Source: Clostridiales bacterium (GTDB lineage Bacteria > Bacillota > Clostridia > Lachnospirales > Lachnospiraceae). Taken from it: a stretch of 6,492 nt of DNA. The notes under the pieces are model-generated. The model had not been told where the DNA came from. It worked only from the letters and a program-made list of their open reading frames with translations, and searched no databases. Each line of letters starts with the position of its first letter. The stretch's first letter is position 1. This document shows positions 1 to 6,361 of this stretch, piece after piece. The stretch spans positions 1-6,492 of the forward strand of contig JAJPYU010000022.1 in the NCBI GenBank assembly GCA_021204765.1, read 5' to 3'. A program made the translations under genes and the position numbers.

Positions 1-1975
1 TCATTATGTTAATGGTGGTCTTAAAGTCCACTTTTCTCCGCTGGGAGTCGGTGATATGCCCGTGATCAATAACCTGTAGGTGTATATTAATCACGTCCGG
101 GTGGGCTTTCTCTATCTCATCAAACAGTATGACCGAGTAGGGATGGCGCCTCACCTGCTCGGAGAGCTGACCACCCTCGTCATATCCCACATAACCGGGC
201 GGCGAACCGATCATTTTGGAGACTGAGTGCTTCTCCATATACTCAGACATATCCACTCTTATCAGGGCATCCTCAGTACCGAAAACCACTTCCGCCAGGG
301 TCTTGGAAATTTCCGTCTTCCCCACACCGGTAGGCCCGAGGAACAGGAATGAGCCTATGGGACGGGTCGGGTCTTTAAGCCCCACTCTGCCGCGGCGGAC
401 CGCCTTCGATACCGCCTCCACCGCCTCATCCTGGGCAATGACTCTCTCATGAATAGCGGACTCCATTTTCCTCAGGCGCTGCGCCTCGCTCTCTGTAAGG
501 CGCTTTACGGGAATGTGGGTCCAGTCGGAGACCACGTCTGCCACTGCATTCTCATCCACTTTCAGCCGCTTACTGCTGTTGGCGCGCTCGAACTTCTTTT
601 GTGCCTTCGCATACTCATCTTTCACTTCCCGGCGGTGCATTCTGGTTTCGCGGGCAGCCTCGATATCCCCGGCTGACAGGGCTTTCTCCATCTCCCCGGT
701 CAGCTCATCCAGTTTTTTTGCATACCCTTCAAGAGACTCGGGATGATCAAAAGCCCCCATATGCACCTTTGACGCGGCCTCGTCCATCAGGTCTATGGCC
801 TTATCCGGCAGGAACCTGTCGGAAATATATCTGGCGGAAAGCTCAGCCGCAGCGTGAAGCCCTTCATCAGTGATAGTGACGCCATGGTGTCCCTCATATT
901 TCTCCCGAAGCCCGGATAGTATCTCATAAGTCTCATCTATGGTAGGCTCCTCCACCATTACAGACTGGAAACGCCGCTCCAGGGCGGCATCCTTTTCAAT
1001 GCGCTTTCTGTATTCAGTGACTGTGGTGGCACCAATCACTCTCATCTTACCTCTGGAAAGGGCAGGCTTCATTATATTTGCCGCATCCATGGCACCTTCT
1101 GCCCCACCGGCCCCGATGATGGTATGCAGCTCATCTATGAAAAGTAGAATGTCGGGATTTCCCTCGACATCTCTCAATATTCCCTTGAGCCTCTCCTCGA
1201 ACTCGCCGCGATATTTTGTCCCGGCTACCATGGCAGGCACATCCAGCACAAGTATGCGGCAGGATTTAAGATGATCGGGCACCGCACCATCGGCTATCCT
1301 CTGCGCCAGGCCCTCCACTATAGCTGTCTTTCCTACTCCGGGCTCTCCGATAAGGCAGGGATTATTTTTATTTCTCCTGCTTAGGATCTGCATTATCCGT
1401 GCGAGCTCATTTTCCCTCCCGATCATGGGATCCAGCTCTCCCCTCCCGGCTCTCTCAGTGAGATCATAGGAAAATTTCTCCAGCAGCGATCCTCTGCCGC
1501 TCTCTGCGCCCCGGTATCCTCCGGCATACTCGGGCTCCATTCCCATAACAGCCAGAAGCTCGGCATAGAGATTGGAAAGATTGATTCCCGCTATACCCAG
1601 TATCCGGGCTGCGGCACAGTCGGTATATTCGATCATCGCCATCAGCAGGTGCTCCGTACCCACTTCGTCGCAGTCAAGCTTGTCCGCTATGCTCTTAGCA
1701 GTCGCTAGAAGAGTCTCACTCTCAGGCAGAAATTTAAGGCTGTCAGATACATCGACAGCCTGTGAATCAAGGATCAGCTCGTAAATGATACGGTGGACCA
1801 GATCCTCCTTTGCCGGGGTGCTCCGCAAAATATTGCCGGCCACCCCGTTTTTCTCATGGACCAGGCCTAAGAGTATGTACTCCGTGCCGATCCCCGGCCG
1901 CAGATCCGCTTTTGCCATCTGTGCAGCAATGCGAAGGACCTGCCTGGCCGGTTTCGTGTATTTATCAGGATGCAT
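1..1975 (-). CDS. clpC: ClpC-type ATP-dependent unfoldase, C-terminus cut by window edge
   Basis: Hsp100 AAA+ unfoldase that would feed substrates to the ClpP protease in the cytoplasm. The 658 visible residues read: N-domain with two Clp_N repeats (about 1-145); GRENEL linker (186-191); Walker A1 GEPGVGKT (210-217); Walker B1 LLFIDE (277-282); arginine finger ERRF (333-336); a short UVR-like middle coiled coil (about 412-465), typical of ClpC and unlike ClpB's long one; Walker A2 GPTGVGKT (547-554); pore loop GYVG (594-597); Walker B2 ILFDE (616-620). Glu32 and Glu108, in GTEY and GTEH, match the two glutamates that bind phosphoarginine in Bacillus ClpC. Roughly 150-190 residues are missing on the left, including any ClpP-binding loop end and sensor 2. 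The start at 1975 has AAGGAG (1988-1983) seven bases upstream. The usual ctsR-mcsA-mcsB neighbours are not upstream; an SH3 membrane protein gene is, so this may be a second, specialised copy. Residues 629-656 carry six odd substitutions (see findings). Confidence 0.95.
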   Translation of the reverse strand, partial: MHPDKYTKPARQVLRIAAQMAKADLRPGIGTEYILLGLVHEKNGVAGNILRSTPAKEDLVHRIIYELILDSQAVDVSDSLKFLPESETLLATAKSIADKLDCDEVGTEHLLMAMIEYTDCAAARILGIAGINLSNLYAELLAVMGMEPEYAGGYRGAESGRGSLLEKFSYDLTERAGRGELDPMIGRENELARIMQILSRRNKNNPCLIGEPGVGKTAIVEGLAQRIADGAVPDHLKSCRILVLDVPAMVAGTKYRGEFEERLKGILRDVEGNPDILLFIDELHTIIGAGGAEGAMDAANIMKPALSRGKMRVIGATTVTEYRKRIEKDAALERRFQSVMVEEPTIDETYEILSGLREKYEGHHGVTITDEGLHAAAELSARYISDRFLPDKAIDLMDEAASKVHMGAFDHPESLEGYAKKLDELTGEMEKALSAGDIEAARETRMHRREVKDEYAKAQKKFERANSSKRLKVDENAVADVVSDWTHIPVKRLTESEAQRLRKMESAIHERVIAQDEAVEAVSKAVRRGRVGLKDPTRPIGSFLFLGPTGVGKTEISKTLAEVVFGTEDALIRVDMSEYMEKHSVSKMIGSPPGYVGYDEGGQLSEQVRRHPYSVILFDEIEKAHPDVINIHLQVIDHGHITDSQRRKVDFKTTINIM

Positions 1976-2012
1976 TCAAACGCTCCTTCCAGATCAGATT
2001 GTGCTGCCGCAT
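1965..2012 (-). other. Possible 15-codon leader ORF overlapping the clpC start
   Basis: An ATG at 2012 opens a 15-residue frame (MRQHNLIWKERLNAS) that ends with TGA at 1967-1965, overlapping the first codons of clpC in another frame. The clpC Shine-Dalgarno lies inside it, so its translation could couple to clpC initiation. The same frame is open back to the TAA of the SH3 gene. No strong ribosome binding site of its own is seen (only GGTGG about ten bases upstream), so it may be chance. Confidence 0.2.
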
Positions 2013-2051
2013 AAAAGCGGTCACCACCCTGTTCGCTGTTCCGCCTGTTTT

Positions 2052-3662
2052 TTACAAAAATTCCAGGTCGTCGTCATCATCAAAGTCAACCGTCACCTCC
2101 GGAGTCCCTGATTCCGGCAAAGGTGCTGCTTCCGAAGCAGGCTTTGCGGCTGCGGCGGCAGGTGCCGTGGCGGCTCCCGCCTGCTTTACAGCCTCTGCTA
2201 TGGAACCGGCAGGTTTATCCGAGGATGCTGCCGCGGCACTCTCCTGTGCCGCCATCCTCTCCAGAGCCTCTGAAAAGCTGTTGTACATATCCATAGTATC
2301 CTCACCTGCTGTCACAGACAGCGGAGGCTTTTCTTCAGGAATGGGACCAGCCGCAGACTGAGGCGCCTGCACAACAGGCGTCGGAGATACTGGTTCCGGT
2401 GCCGGTGCCGGCTCAGTCCGCTTTACCGGCCGGGCTTCATTCCTCTGCTCATTTACAACTATCTCATCTTCCTCGTCTTTTCTGCCCCTCCTGGGCCTGA
2501 TCGTCCGGATATGAGTCACGGAAATATCGTCATCCTCATCATTCTTTTTATCATTACCATCTTCTTCATCTTCATCTTCATTCTCATCGATAAGCTCTAC
2601 AAGCCTGTGATAGCGGACCGCCAGGACTATGATAATAATGATCAGTATGATCAGCACTACCGCCGCAGCGATCAGTATGATCATGGGAATATCAGTTATG
2701 GAAAATGCGCTGTCTTCATCGGTGTCCTCTGTCTCTGCCACAGTACCGTCGTTGGAATACTGCATGTTTATGGTGTTCCTCTGGATGGTTCCATCCTGGG
2801 AATCATAGACGTACCAGCCATAAGTGCCGTCCTGATCCACACCGTACATATAATAGTAATCCAGAATAGAGACATCGGCGGATGCCAGATCATCGGTCTG
2901 TCCCAGCTGCAGGGCATCCATGGTACCGGAGCTGAATGCGTAAGTAGTCTGAACGAATCTGTCTGAAACCCTGAGCAGCTCTTCGCTGGGTATATTCAGG
3001 AGAACGATAAATCCGTCGTCAGTAGTGAAATTGATGAAGGGGATCAGTTCTGACCTGTTCATATCGTAGACCACCAGCTTACCCTGGGTGGGATCATCGG
3101 CACTTTCCACATAGATCAGATAGACATCCGAATTGTCAGCCTTCAGCGCAGAAATCTGGCTGCCCTCATAATCAACTGTGGTAAGCGAAAATCCGTCAGG
3201 ATAAATCTCCTCAGGAATTGATGAGGATACCACATAACTGGCATTGTCGGTGACAGGGACGTAAGTCTGAGTGTCTGTCCCGGCAGTATCCGTATCCTCT
3301 CCCATCTCATCCGTGTCAGCCGTCTCATCCGCAGTATCGTCGGATGAAACTCCTTTTTCGATAAAATCACTGCGGACATATCCTGTGATAGATGTACCGC
3401 CGGAGACGTAAGTGATATTGTACCAGGTATTCCCGTCAGAGCCTTCTGTCTCATCATTGATCACCACCTGCGTTCCGTTGTCAAGAGAGCCGACCAGCTC
3501 GCCGGTCACCGCCTCGGCCCGGACATTTACGCTGTCGCCGACAGACGTACCCACTTCCTCAGCATGGGCTCTCACAGATAATCCGGAAAATACGCAGAAG
3601 ACCGTCAGGGCCGCCGCCAGGAACATAACCGCTTTCTTTTTCAAATTCACTGAAATATTCAT
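2052..3662 (-). CDS. SH3-domain single-pass membrane protein with acidic cytoplasmic tail
   Basis: 536 residues, no name recognised. Signal peptide 1-34 (KKK, hydrophobic core, AHA before EE). Bacterial SH3 domain about 36-103 (GDSVNVRAE, then TWYNITYV and GYVRSDFIEKG), a fold that usually binds cell-wall peptide or glycan. Thr/Asp-rich linker 104-135. A beta-rich extracytoplasmic domain about 140-305 that I cannot assign. One transmembrane helix 326-349, almost all Ile, Val, Leu and Ala. The cytoplasmic part has an acidic patch (359-379), a basic patch (386-395), a Pro/Ala/Glu-rich stretch (410-515) and a terminal DDDDDLEFL. The predicted topology is SH3 outside, tail inside. The start has GGAGGAG (3674-3668) five bases upstream, with a strong sigma-A promoter further up. 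The stop lies 76 bp before clpC with no terminator between them, so the two are probably co-transcribed. It might sense wall state or deliver something to ClpC; that is inference. The gene itself is secure, the function is not. Confidence 0.92.
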   Translation of the reverse strand: MNISVNLKKKAVMFLAAALTVFCVFSGLSVRAHAEEVGTSVGDSVNVRAEAVTGELVGSLDNGTQVVINDETEGSDGNTWYNITYVSGGTSITGYVRSDFIEKGVSSDDTADETADTDEMGEDTDTAGTDTQTYVPVTDNASYVVSSSIPEEIYPDGFSLTTVDYEGSQISALKADNSDVYLIYVESADDPTQGKLVVYDMNRSELIPFINFTTDDGFIVLLNIPSEELLRVSDRFVQTTYAFSSGTMDALQLGQTDDLASADVSILDYYYMYGVDQDGTYGWYVYDSQDGTIQRNTINMQYSNDGTVAETEDTDEDSAFSITDIPMIILIAAAVVLIILIIIIIVLAVRYHRLVELIDENEDEDEEDGNDKKNDEDDDISVTHIRTIRPRRGRKDEEDEIVVNEQRNEARPVKRTEPAPAPEPVSPTPVVQAPQSAAGPIPEEKPPLSVTAGEDTMDMYNSFSEALERMAAQESAAAASSDKPAGSIAEAVKQAGAATAPAAAAAKPASEAAPLPESGTPEVTVDFDDDDDLEFL

Positions 3663-3725
3663 TATCTCTCCTCCGAATAAAAATCAAGAGTCTGATGGCG
3701 CATTTTCCGCAGCCATACCAAAGCT

Positions 3726-3754
3726 ATTATAATTGAAATGCCCAATAACGTCAA
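3726..3754 (-). promoter_or_regulatory. Sigma-A promoter for the SH3-protein / clpC unit
   Basis: On the minus strand TTGACG (3754-3749) and TATAAT (3731-3726) are separated by exactly 17 bases, five of six and six of six matches to the vegetative consensus. Transcription would start near 3719, leaving a leader of about 57 bases before the SH3-protein ATG. This is the best promoter in the window. Confidence 0.85.
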
Positions 3755-3774
3755 CCTTTAGCAGTTATACCCTT

Positions 3775-3816
3775 GTTACATTTCAGACATCAGCCAGCTG
3801 ATGCCTGAAATGCAAC
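3775..3816. repeat. 42-bp near-perfect inverted repeat between divergent promoters
   Basis: Left arm 3775-3794 and right arm 3797-3816 are complementary at 18 of 20 positions around a two-base centre (CA, 3795-3796). The core is CATTTCAG-A-CATCAGC against GCTGATG-C-CTGAAATG. Both mismatches are A/C on the plus strand, so in minus-strand RNA they become U-G wobbles and all 20 positions can pair. It lies upstream of both promoters, about 20 bases beyond the minus -35 and 28 bases before the plus -35. It could be an operator for a dimeric or tetrameric regulator, a cruciform, or a dispersed palindromic element. No U-run follows on the minus strand, so it is not a standard terminator. Confidence 0.8.
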
Positions 3817-3834
3817 TGATTTTCACTAAAATCA
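3817..3834. repeat. Second small dyad, 7-bp arms
   Basis: TGATTTT (3817-3823) and AAAATCA (3828-3834) are perfect inverted arms around CACT. The dyad directly abuts the large inverted repeat and ends ten bases before the plus-strand -35, a position where a bound regulator could affect the lipoprotein promoter. It is short enough to be chance in AT-rich intergenic DNA. Confidence 0.45.
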
Positions 3835-3844
3835 CTTTAAACCC

Positions 3845-3873
3845 TTGAAAAAATTGCGAATATGCGTCATAGT
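3845..3873 (+). promoter_or_regulatory. Probable promoter of the lipoprotein gene
   Basis: TTGAAA (3845-3850) and CATAGT (3868-3873) are spaced by 17 bases, five of six and four of six matches to sigma-A consensus. Start of transcription would be near 3880, about 32 bases ahead of the ATG at 3912. It is weaker than the divergent promoter and might need activation. Confidence 0.5.
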
Positions 3874-3900
3874 GTCTATATGTGCGAAAAAGCAACAGAA

Positions 3901-3904
3901 AGGA
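3901..3904 (+). promoter_or_regulatory. Shine-Dalgarno that fixes the lipoprotein start
   Basis: AGGA (3901-3904), within AGAAAGGAA, lies seven bases before ATG 3912. It favours that start over the in-frame GTG at 3882, which would add ten charged residues ahead of the signal peptide, has no ribosome site, and lies almost on the predicted transcription start. Confidence 0.7.
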
Positions 3905-3911
3905 AAAAATC

Positions 3912-4649
3912 ATGAGAAATAAAATACTGATCCCCCTGCTGGCCGCAGTCCTGGCCGGCAACAGCTTATTATTTACAGGATGTGCGGGCAGCGATGTGGA
4001 CATCACCAATATCAATGCCGAGGAGACTACCCTCTCCGCTGAGATCGAGTCCGATGCCCTGACCGACGGAAATGTCACTCTCCACTTCGTCGTCTACGAT
4101 TACAACGGCAACACCCAGGCCGGGGTAAATGTCAGCATCTCCGATGAGAGCACCCAGCTCTTCACCGGCACCACGGATGACGATGGCAGCCTGGGCAGCA
4201 TGTCTCTTCCATGCAACACACTCCTGACCTGCAGCATAAGAAGCATTACCGGGTCTGCCCTTGGCACCTCCGAGATGATCTTCAAGCTCTCCGGGGATTA
4301 CAGTTCCCTGACCATCTATCCTCCGGCAGCCTCCTCCGACAATGACGGCATCATGCAGTGTGTCCTGGAGATTCCAACGGACTCCACGAATCTCCGAGCC
4401 GCCATCTTCGCCACTGAGGACGAATACTTAAGTTTCGCCAACGTCACGCCATGGAGCGATTCCCTGACCACTGACGCCTACGCCACCCAGGCCACTGACT
4501 CCGATTCCAATGGAGTCTCAGGCGATGTATCAGCGGATGCGATTGCGGACGAGACCGGCAGCGAAGAATCCGATTCCGACGAGTCTGATACTGAATCCGC
4601 AGATGACACAGAGTCTGAGGACGATTCCGAAGATACAGGCGAGGAATAA
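3912..4649 (+). CDS. Lipoprotein with Ig-like domain and acidic Ser/Asp tail
   Basis: 245 residues from ATG 3912; family not recognised. Residues 1-23 form a lipoprotein signal (MRNKILIPLL..., then LLFTGC), with the lipidated Cys at 24. Phe rather than Leu at -3 makes the lipobox slightly atypical. After a short polar spacer, about 53-135 look like an Ig-like or carboxypeptidase-regulatory-like beta sandwich (alternating NVTLHFVVYDYNG, AGVNVSISDES, then TTDDDGS before a strand). A second beta region runs about 140-185. Mature cysteines at 101, 107 and 150 could form one disulfide. Residues 196-245 are almost only Ser, Asp, Glu, Thr and Gly. There is no LPXTG motif or C-terminal membrane segment, so anchoring is by the N-terminal lipid alone. 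It is divergent from the SH3-protein / clpC unit, shares its control region, and is convergent with the hydrolase gene. It would sit on the outer face of the membrane; ligand unknown. Confidence 0.88.
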   Translation: MRNKILIPLLAAVLAGNSLLFTGCAGSDVDITNINAEETTLSAEIESDALTDGNVTLHFVVYDYNGNTQAGVNVSISDESTQLFTGTTDDDGSLGSMSLPCNTLLTCSIRSITGSALGTSEMIFKLSGDYSSLTIYPPAASSDNDGIMQCVLEIPTDSTNLRAAIFATEDEYLSFANVTPWSDSLTTDAYATQATDSDSNGVSGDVSADAIADETGSEESDSDESDTESADDTESEDDSEDTGEE

Positions 4650-4662
4650 AAGTGTTACTTTT

Positions 4663-5589
4663 CTATTCTTTCCTGTCTTCTATACAGATCTCCAGGAATC
4701 GGCCCACCTCTTTCCAGGCCGTCCGTGACTCGGGTATCATAAGAAGCGCCATCTGAAAGATGTGGAACATCCCTTCATATACTGAAAGCCGGACTTTGAC
4801 TCCGGCTTTCACCGCTTTATCCGCCACTGCCTCGGAGTCTGACAGCAGCATCTCATAGTCCCCTACCTGTATCAGCATGGGCGGGAATCCCGTGAAATCC
4901 CCGAACAGCGGCGAAATATACGGCTTCGTCACGTCCTGGCCCCTCACATATTCCTTATTGTAAACGAGGCTGTCATTAGTCCCTCCGAATATCGGGTCCA
5001 GATAGTAATTTGTCACATAGGATTTCCCGGAAAGAGTCAGATCTGTCCAGGGCGACATAGCTATAAGCCCAAGCGGCATCTCCATACCCTCATCTTTTAA
5101 GTACATACACAGAGCCATAGCCAGCCCGCCTCCGGCAGAATCCCCGGCCACTATGATGTGATCGGCCGTCCATCCGTTTCCGAGAAGCCAGAGATAAGCC
5201 GTGATTGCATCCTCGAAAGCTGCCGGGTAAGGATCCTCCGGTGCCACGCGGTAGTCCGGCGTCAGGACGGAGACATTGTGTCCCAGCTCACTGTAGAGCT
5301 TTGCCGCATTCCTGTATGTATTTATGAGCTTCCCCACATATCCTCCGCCGTGAAGCTGCAAAATTATCATTGCGGGATTGACTTCATCCGGCTCCAGAAG
5401 CTCCATGGAAAAATGTTTAAGCTCAATGATCGACAGGGAATATCCGTCCGGCACTTTCCACTCCGGCTCAACCATGTTTTTCCTGACCTCGCCATTCCTG
5501 AAGGCCTCACCGATCAGATTGTCCGAGTGGAACCTGGCCACCAGTTCCCTTAAAATCGCCCCCTGGGCGGTACTCTCAATATGGTGCAT
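4663..5589 (-). CDS. Alpha/beta hydrolase, HSL-type esterase
   Basis: 308 residues, the usual length for a hormone-sensitive-lipase-like (alpha/beta hydrolase fold 3) carboxylesterase. HGGG (80-83) is the oxyanion-hole motif. DYRVAPEDPYPAAFED (112-127) is the conserved HSL segment. GDSAG (149-153) holds the nucleophile Ser151. His276 in GMFHIF is the catalytic histidine. The acid lies in GDYEMLLSDS (243-252), where Glu246 falls at the place of the usual Asp of DPL-type enzymes; Asp244 is the alternative. No signal peptide or membrane segment is seen, so it is cytoplasmic. It probably hydrolyses short-chain acyl esters; the real substrate is unknown. The start at 5589 has GGAGG (5604-5600) ten bases upstream, slightly far but in frame with the family N-terminus. 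It lies 80 bp downstream of the zinc-ribbon membrane gene with no clear terminator between, so the two are likely an operon. Its stop is 13 bp from the stop of the convergent lipoprotein gene. Confidence 0.93.
   Translation of the reverse strand: MHHIESTAQGAILRELVARFHSDNLIGEAFRNGEVRKNMVEPEWKVPDGYSLSIIELKHFSMELLEPDEVNPAMIILQLHGGGYVGKLINTYRNAAKLYSELGHNVSVLTPDYRVAPEDPYPAAFEDAITAYLWLLGNGWTADHIIVAGDSAGGGLAMALCMYLKDEGMEMPLGLIAMSPWTDLTLSGKSYVTNYYLDPIFGGTNDSLVYNKEYVRGQDVTKPYISPLFGDFTGFPPMLIQVGDYEMLLSDSEAVADKAVKAGVKVRLSVYEGMFHIFQMALLMIPESRTAWKEVGRFLEICIEDRKE
4783..4811. repeat. Perfect 11-bp hairpin inside the hydrolase gene
   Basis: TGAAAGCCGGA (4783-4793) and TCCGGCTTTCA (4801-4811) are perfect inverted arms around a seven-base loop, within codons near hydrolase residue 265. 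It is about 134 bases past the lipoprotein stop, and no terminator is visible in the 13-bp convergent gap. It could slow or stop plus-strand read-through, but the following bases (CCGCTTTATCC) give only a weak U-run. Confidence 0.4.
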
Positions 5590-5669
5590 CCTGTTGTTTC
5601 CTCCGTTATCCTGTTCACATGATCTGTTCTGTCCTCATAGGTACCGATGCGCAGGCAGCAGTCTCATGA

Positions 5670-6347
5670 TCATACGTGGAACCTCCGGTACAGTTCCGTC
5701 CTGGCTCTTCTGCCTCCGACTATCATGGTCCCGACAAACATCAGAATGGCGACAAGCATGGCGATCAGTCCCATGAGCATATTTGTCACCAGCCCGAAAT
5801 GATACAGCACAAAAGGCAGCACGCAAAAAGCAATGATAAAAAGCTGCAGCGGAATATAACTCTGCCAGTTACGGCTGTTTACCAGCATCAGCACAAGTAT
5901 TGCCGCATCCATCAAAATGCAGACCGCCGGCCAGATATAATTTAAAGACCAGCCGCCCCAGCCACTGAACAGATCGATGACAAAGAGTACCGCCCAGCCT
6001 AAGAGAGCCTGCAAAAACATTTTAAAGCGGTAGCCCGTATGCATCTGTATCGACACTTTTAAAGTGATAAATCCATAGACAAGAAAAGCCCCAACCAGCA
6101 GCATCAGCCAGTAGAAATTCGCCGCATCCGTCATGAGCTTTATCACCAGCAGTATCAGTTCAGTGGCTATGGCTCCGAAGAGGTAAAAATTCAGGGCCAG
6201 CTGCATCTTTTTTATAACTTTCTCGGCGTCCAGGAAAGGGTAGAGCATCTTGTCCTGCTCCCCCTCCTGCTCCACTATACACTTGCACAAGGGGCAAATA
6301 CTGACCGGATCATTAATATACACTCCGCAATTTAAACATTTTCCCAT
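5670..6347 (-). CDS. Zinc-ribbon protein with six membrane helices
   Basis: 225 residues. The N-terminus carries a compact zinc ribbon with Cys4-x2-Cys7 and Cys18-x2-Cys21, plus Cys23. A short charged linker follows, then six predicted helices (about 50-71, 76-97, 110-128, 137-156, 163-182, 188-210). The end is basic (GGRRARTELYRRF). With the ribbon before the first helix and an even helix number, both ends are probably cytoplasmic. The layout resembles a DUF6320-type family that I recall from Lachnospiraceae, but I cannot confirm membership and no function is known to me. The start at 6347 has AGGAG (6358-6354) six bases upstream. It is probably the first gene of a pair with the downstream hydrolase. 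It may be a scaffold or regulator that places a soluble partner at the membrane; this is inference. The gene call is secure. Confidence 0.9.
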   Translation of the reverse strand: MGKCLNCGVYINDPVSICPLCKCIVEQEGEQDKMLYPFLDAEKVIKKMQLALNFYLFGAIATELILLVIKLMTDAANFYWLMLLVGAFLVYGFITLKVSIQMHTGYRFKMFLQALLGWAVLFVIDLFSGWGGWSLNYIWPAVCILMDAAILVLMLVNSRNWQSYIPLQLFIIAFCVLPFVLYHFGLVTNMLMGLIAMLVAILMFVGTMIVGGRRARTELYRRFHV

Positions 6348-6361
6348 AGTTTTCTCCTGTC

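Noticed and set aside
1810..2361. Plus-strand open frame of 183 codons opposite the clpC start and SH3-protein tail
   Set aside because: It spans the antisense of two well-supported genes and the gap between them. Its Ala/Ser-rich product mirrors the Ala-rich tail codons, and it has no ribosome site.
2640..2683. 14-bp direct repeat GATCAGTATGATCA, copies 30 bases apart
   Set aside because: It lies in the transmembrane helix codons and reflects repeated Leu-Ile-Ile-Leu-Ile coding, in frame; no independent function is needed to explain it.
2511..2966. Plus-strand open frame encoding a very Ile-rich protein
   Set aside because: It is the complement of acidic (GAT/GAA-rich) and Ile-rich codons of the SH3 membrane protein; no ribosome site and no family resemblance.
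3775..3816. Intrinsic terminator reading of the large inverted repeat
   Set aside because: No U-run after the stem on the minus strand, only a short TTTT some bases away on plus, and no gene ends there.
3882..3911. GTG start for the lipoprotein ten codons upstream
   Set aside because: No ribosome site before it, it sits about at the predicted transcription start, and it would put many charged residues before an otherwise normal lipoprotein signal.
5158..5776. Plus-strand open frames opposite the hydrolase
   Set aside because: They are antisense to a gene with a clear catalytic triad and conserved motifs, so they are shadows.
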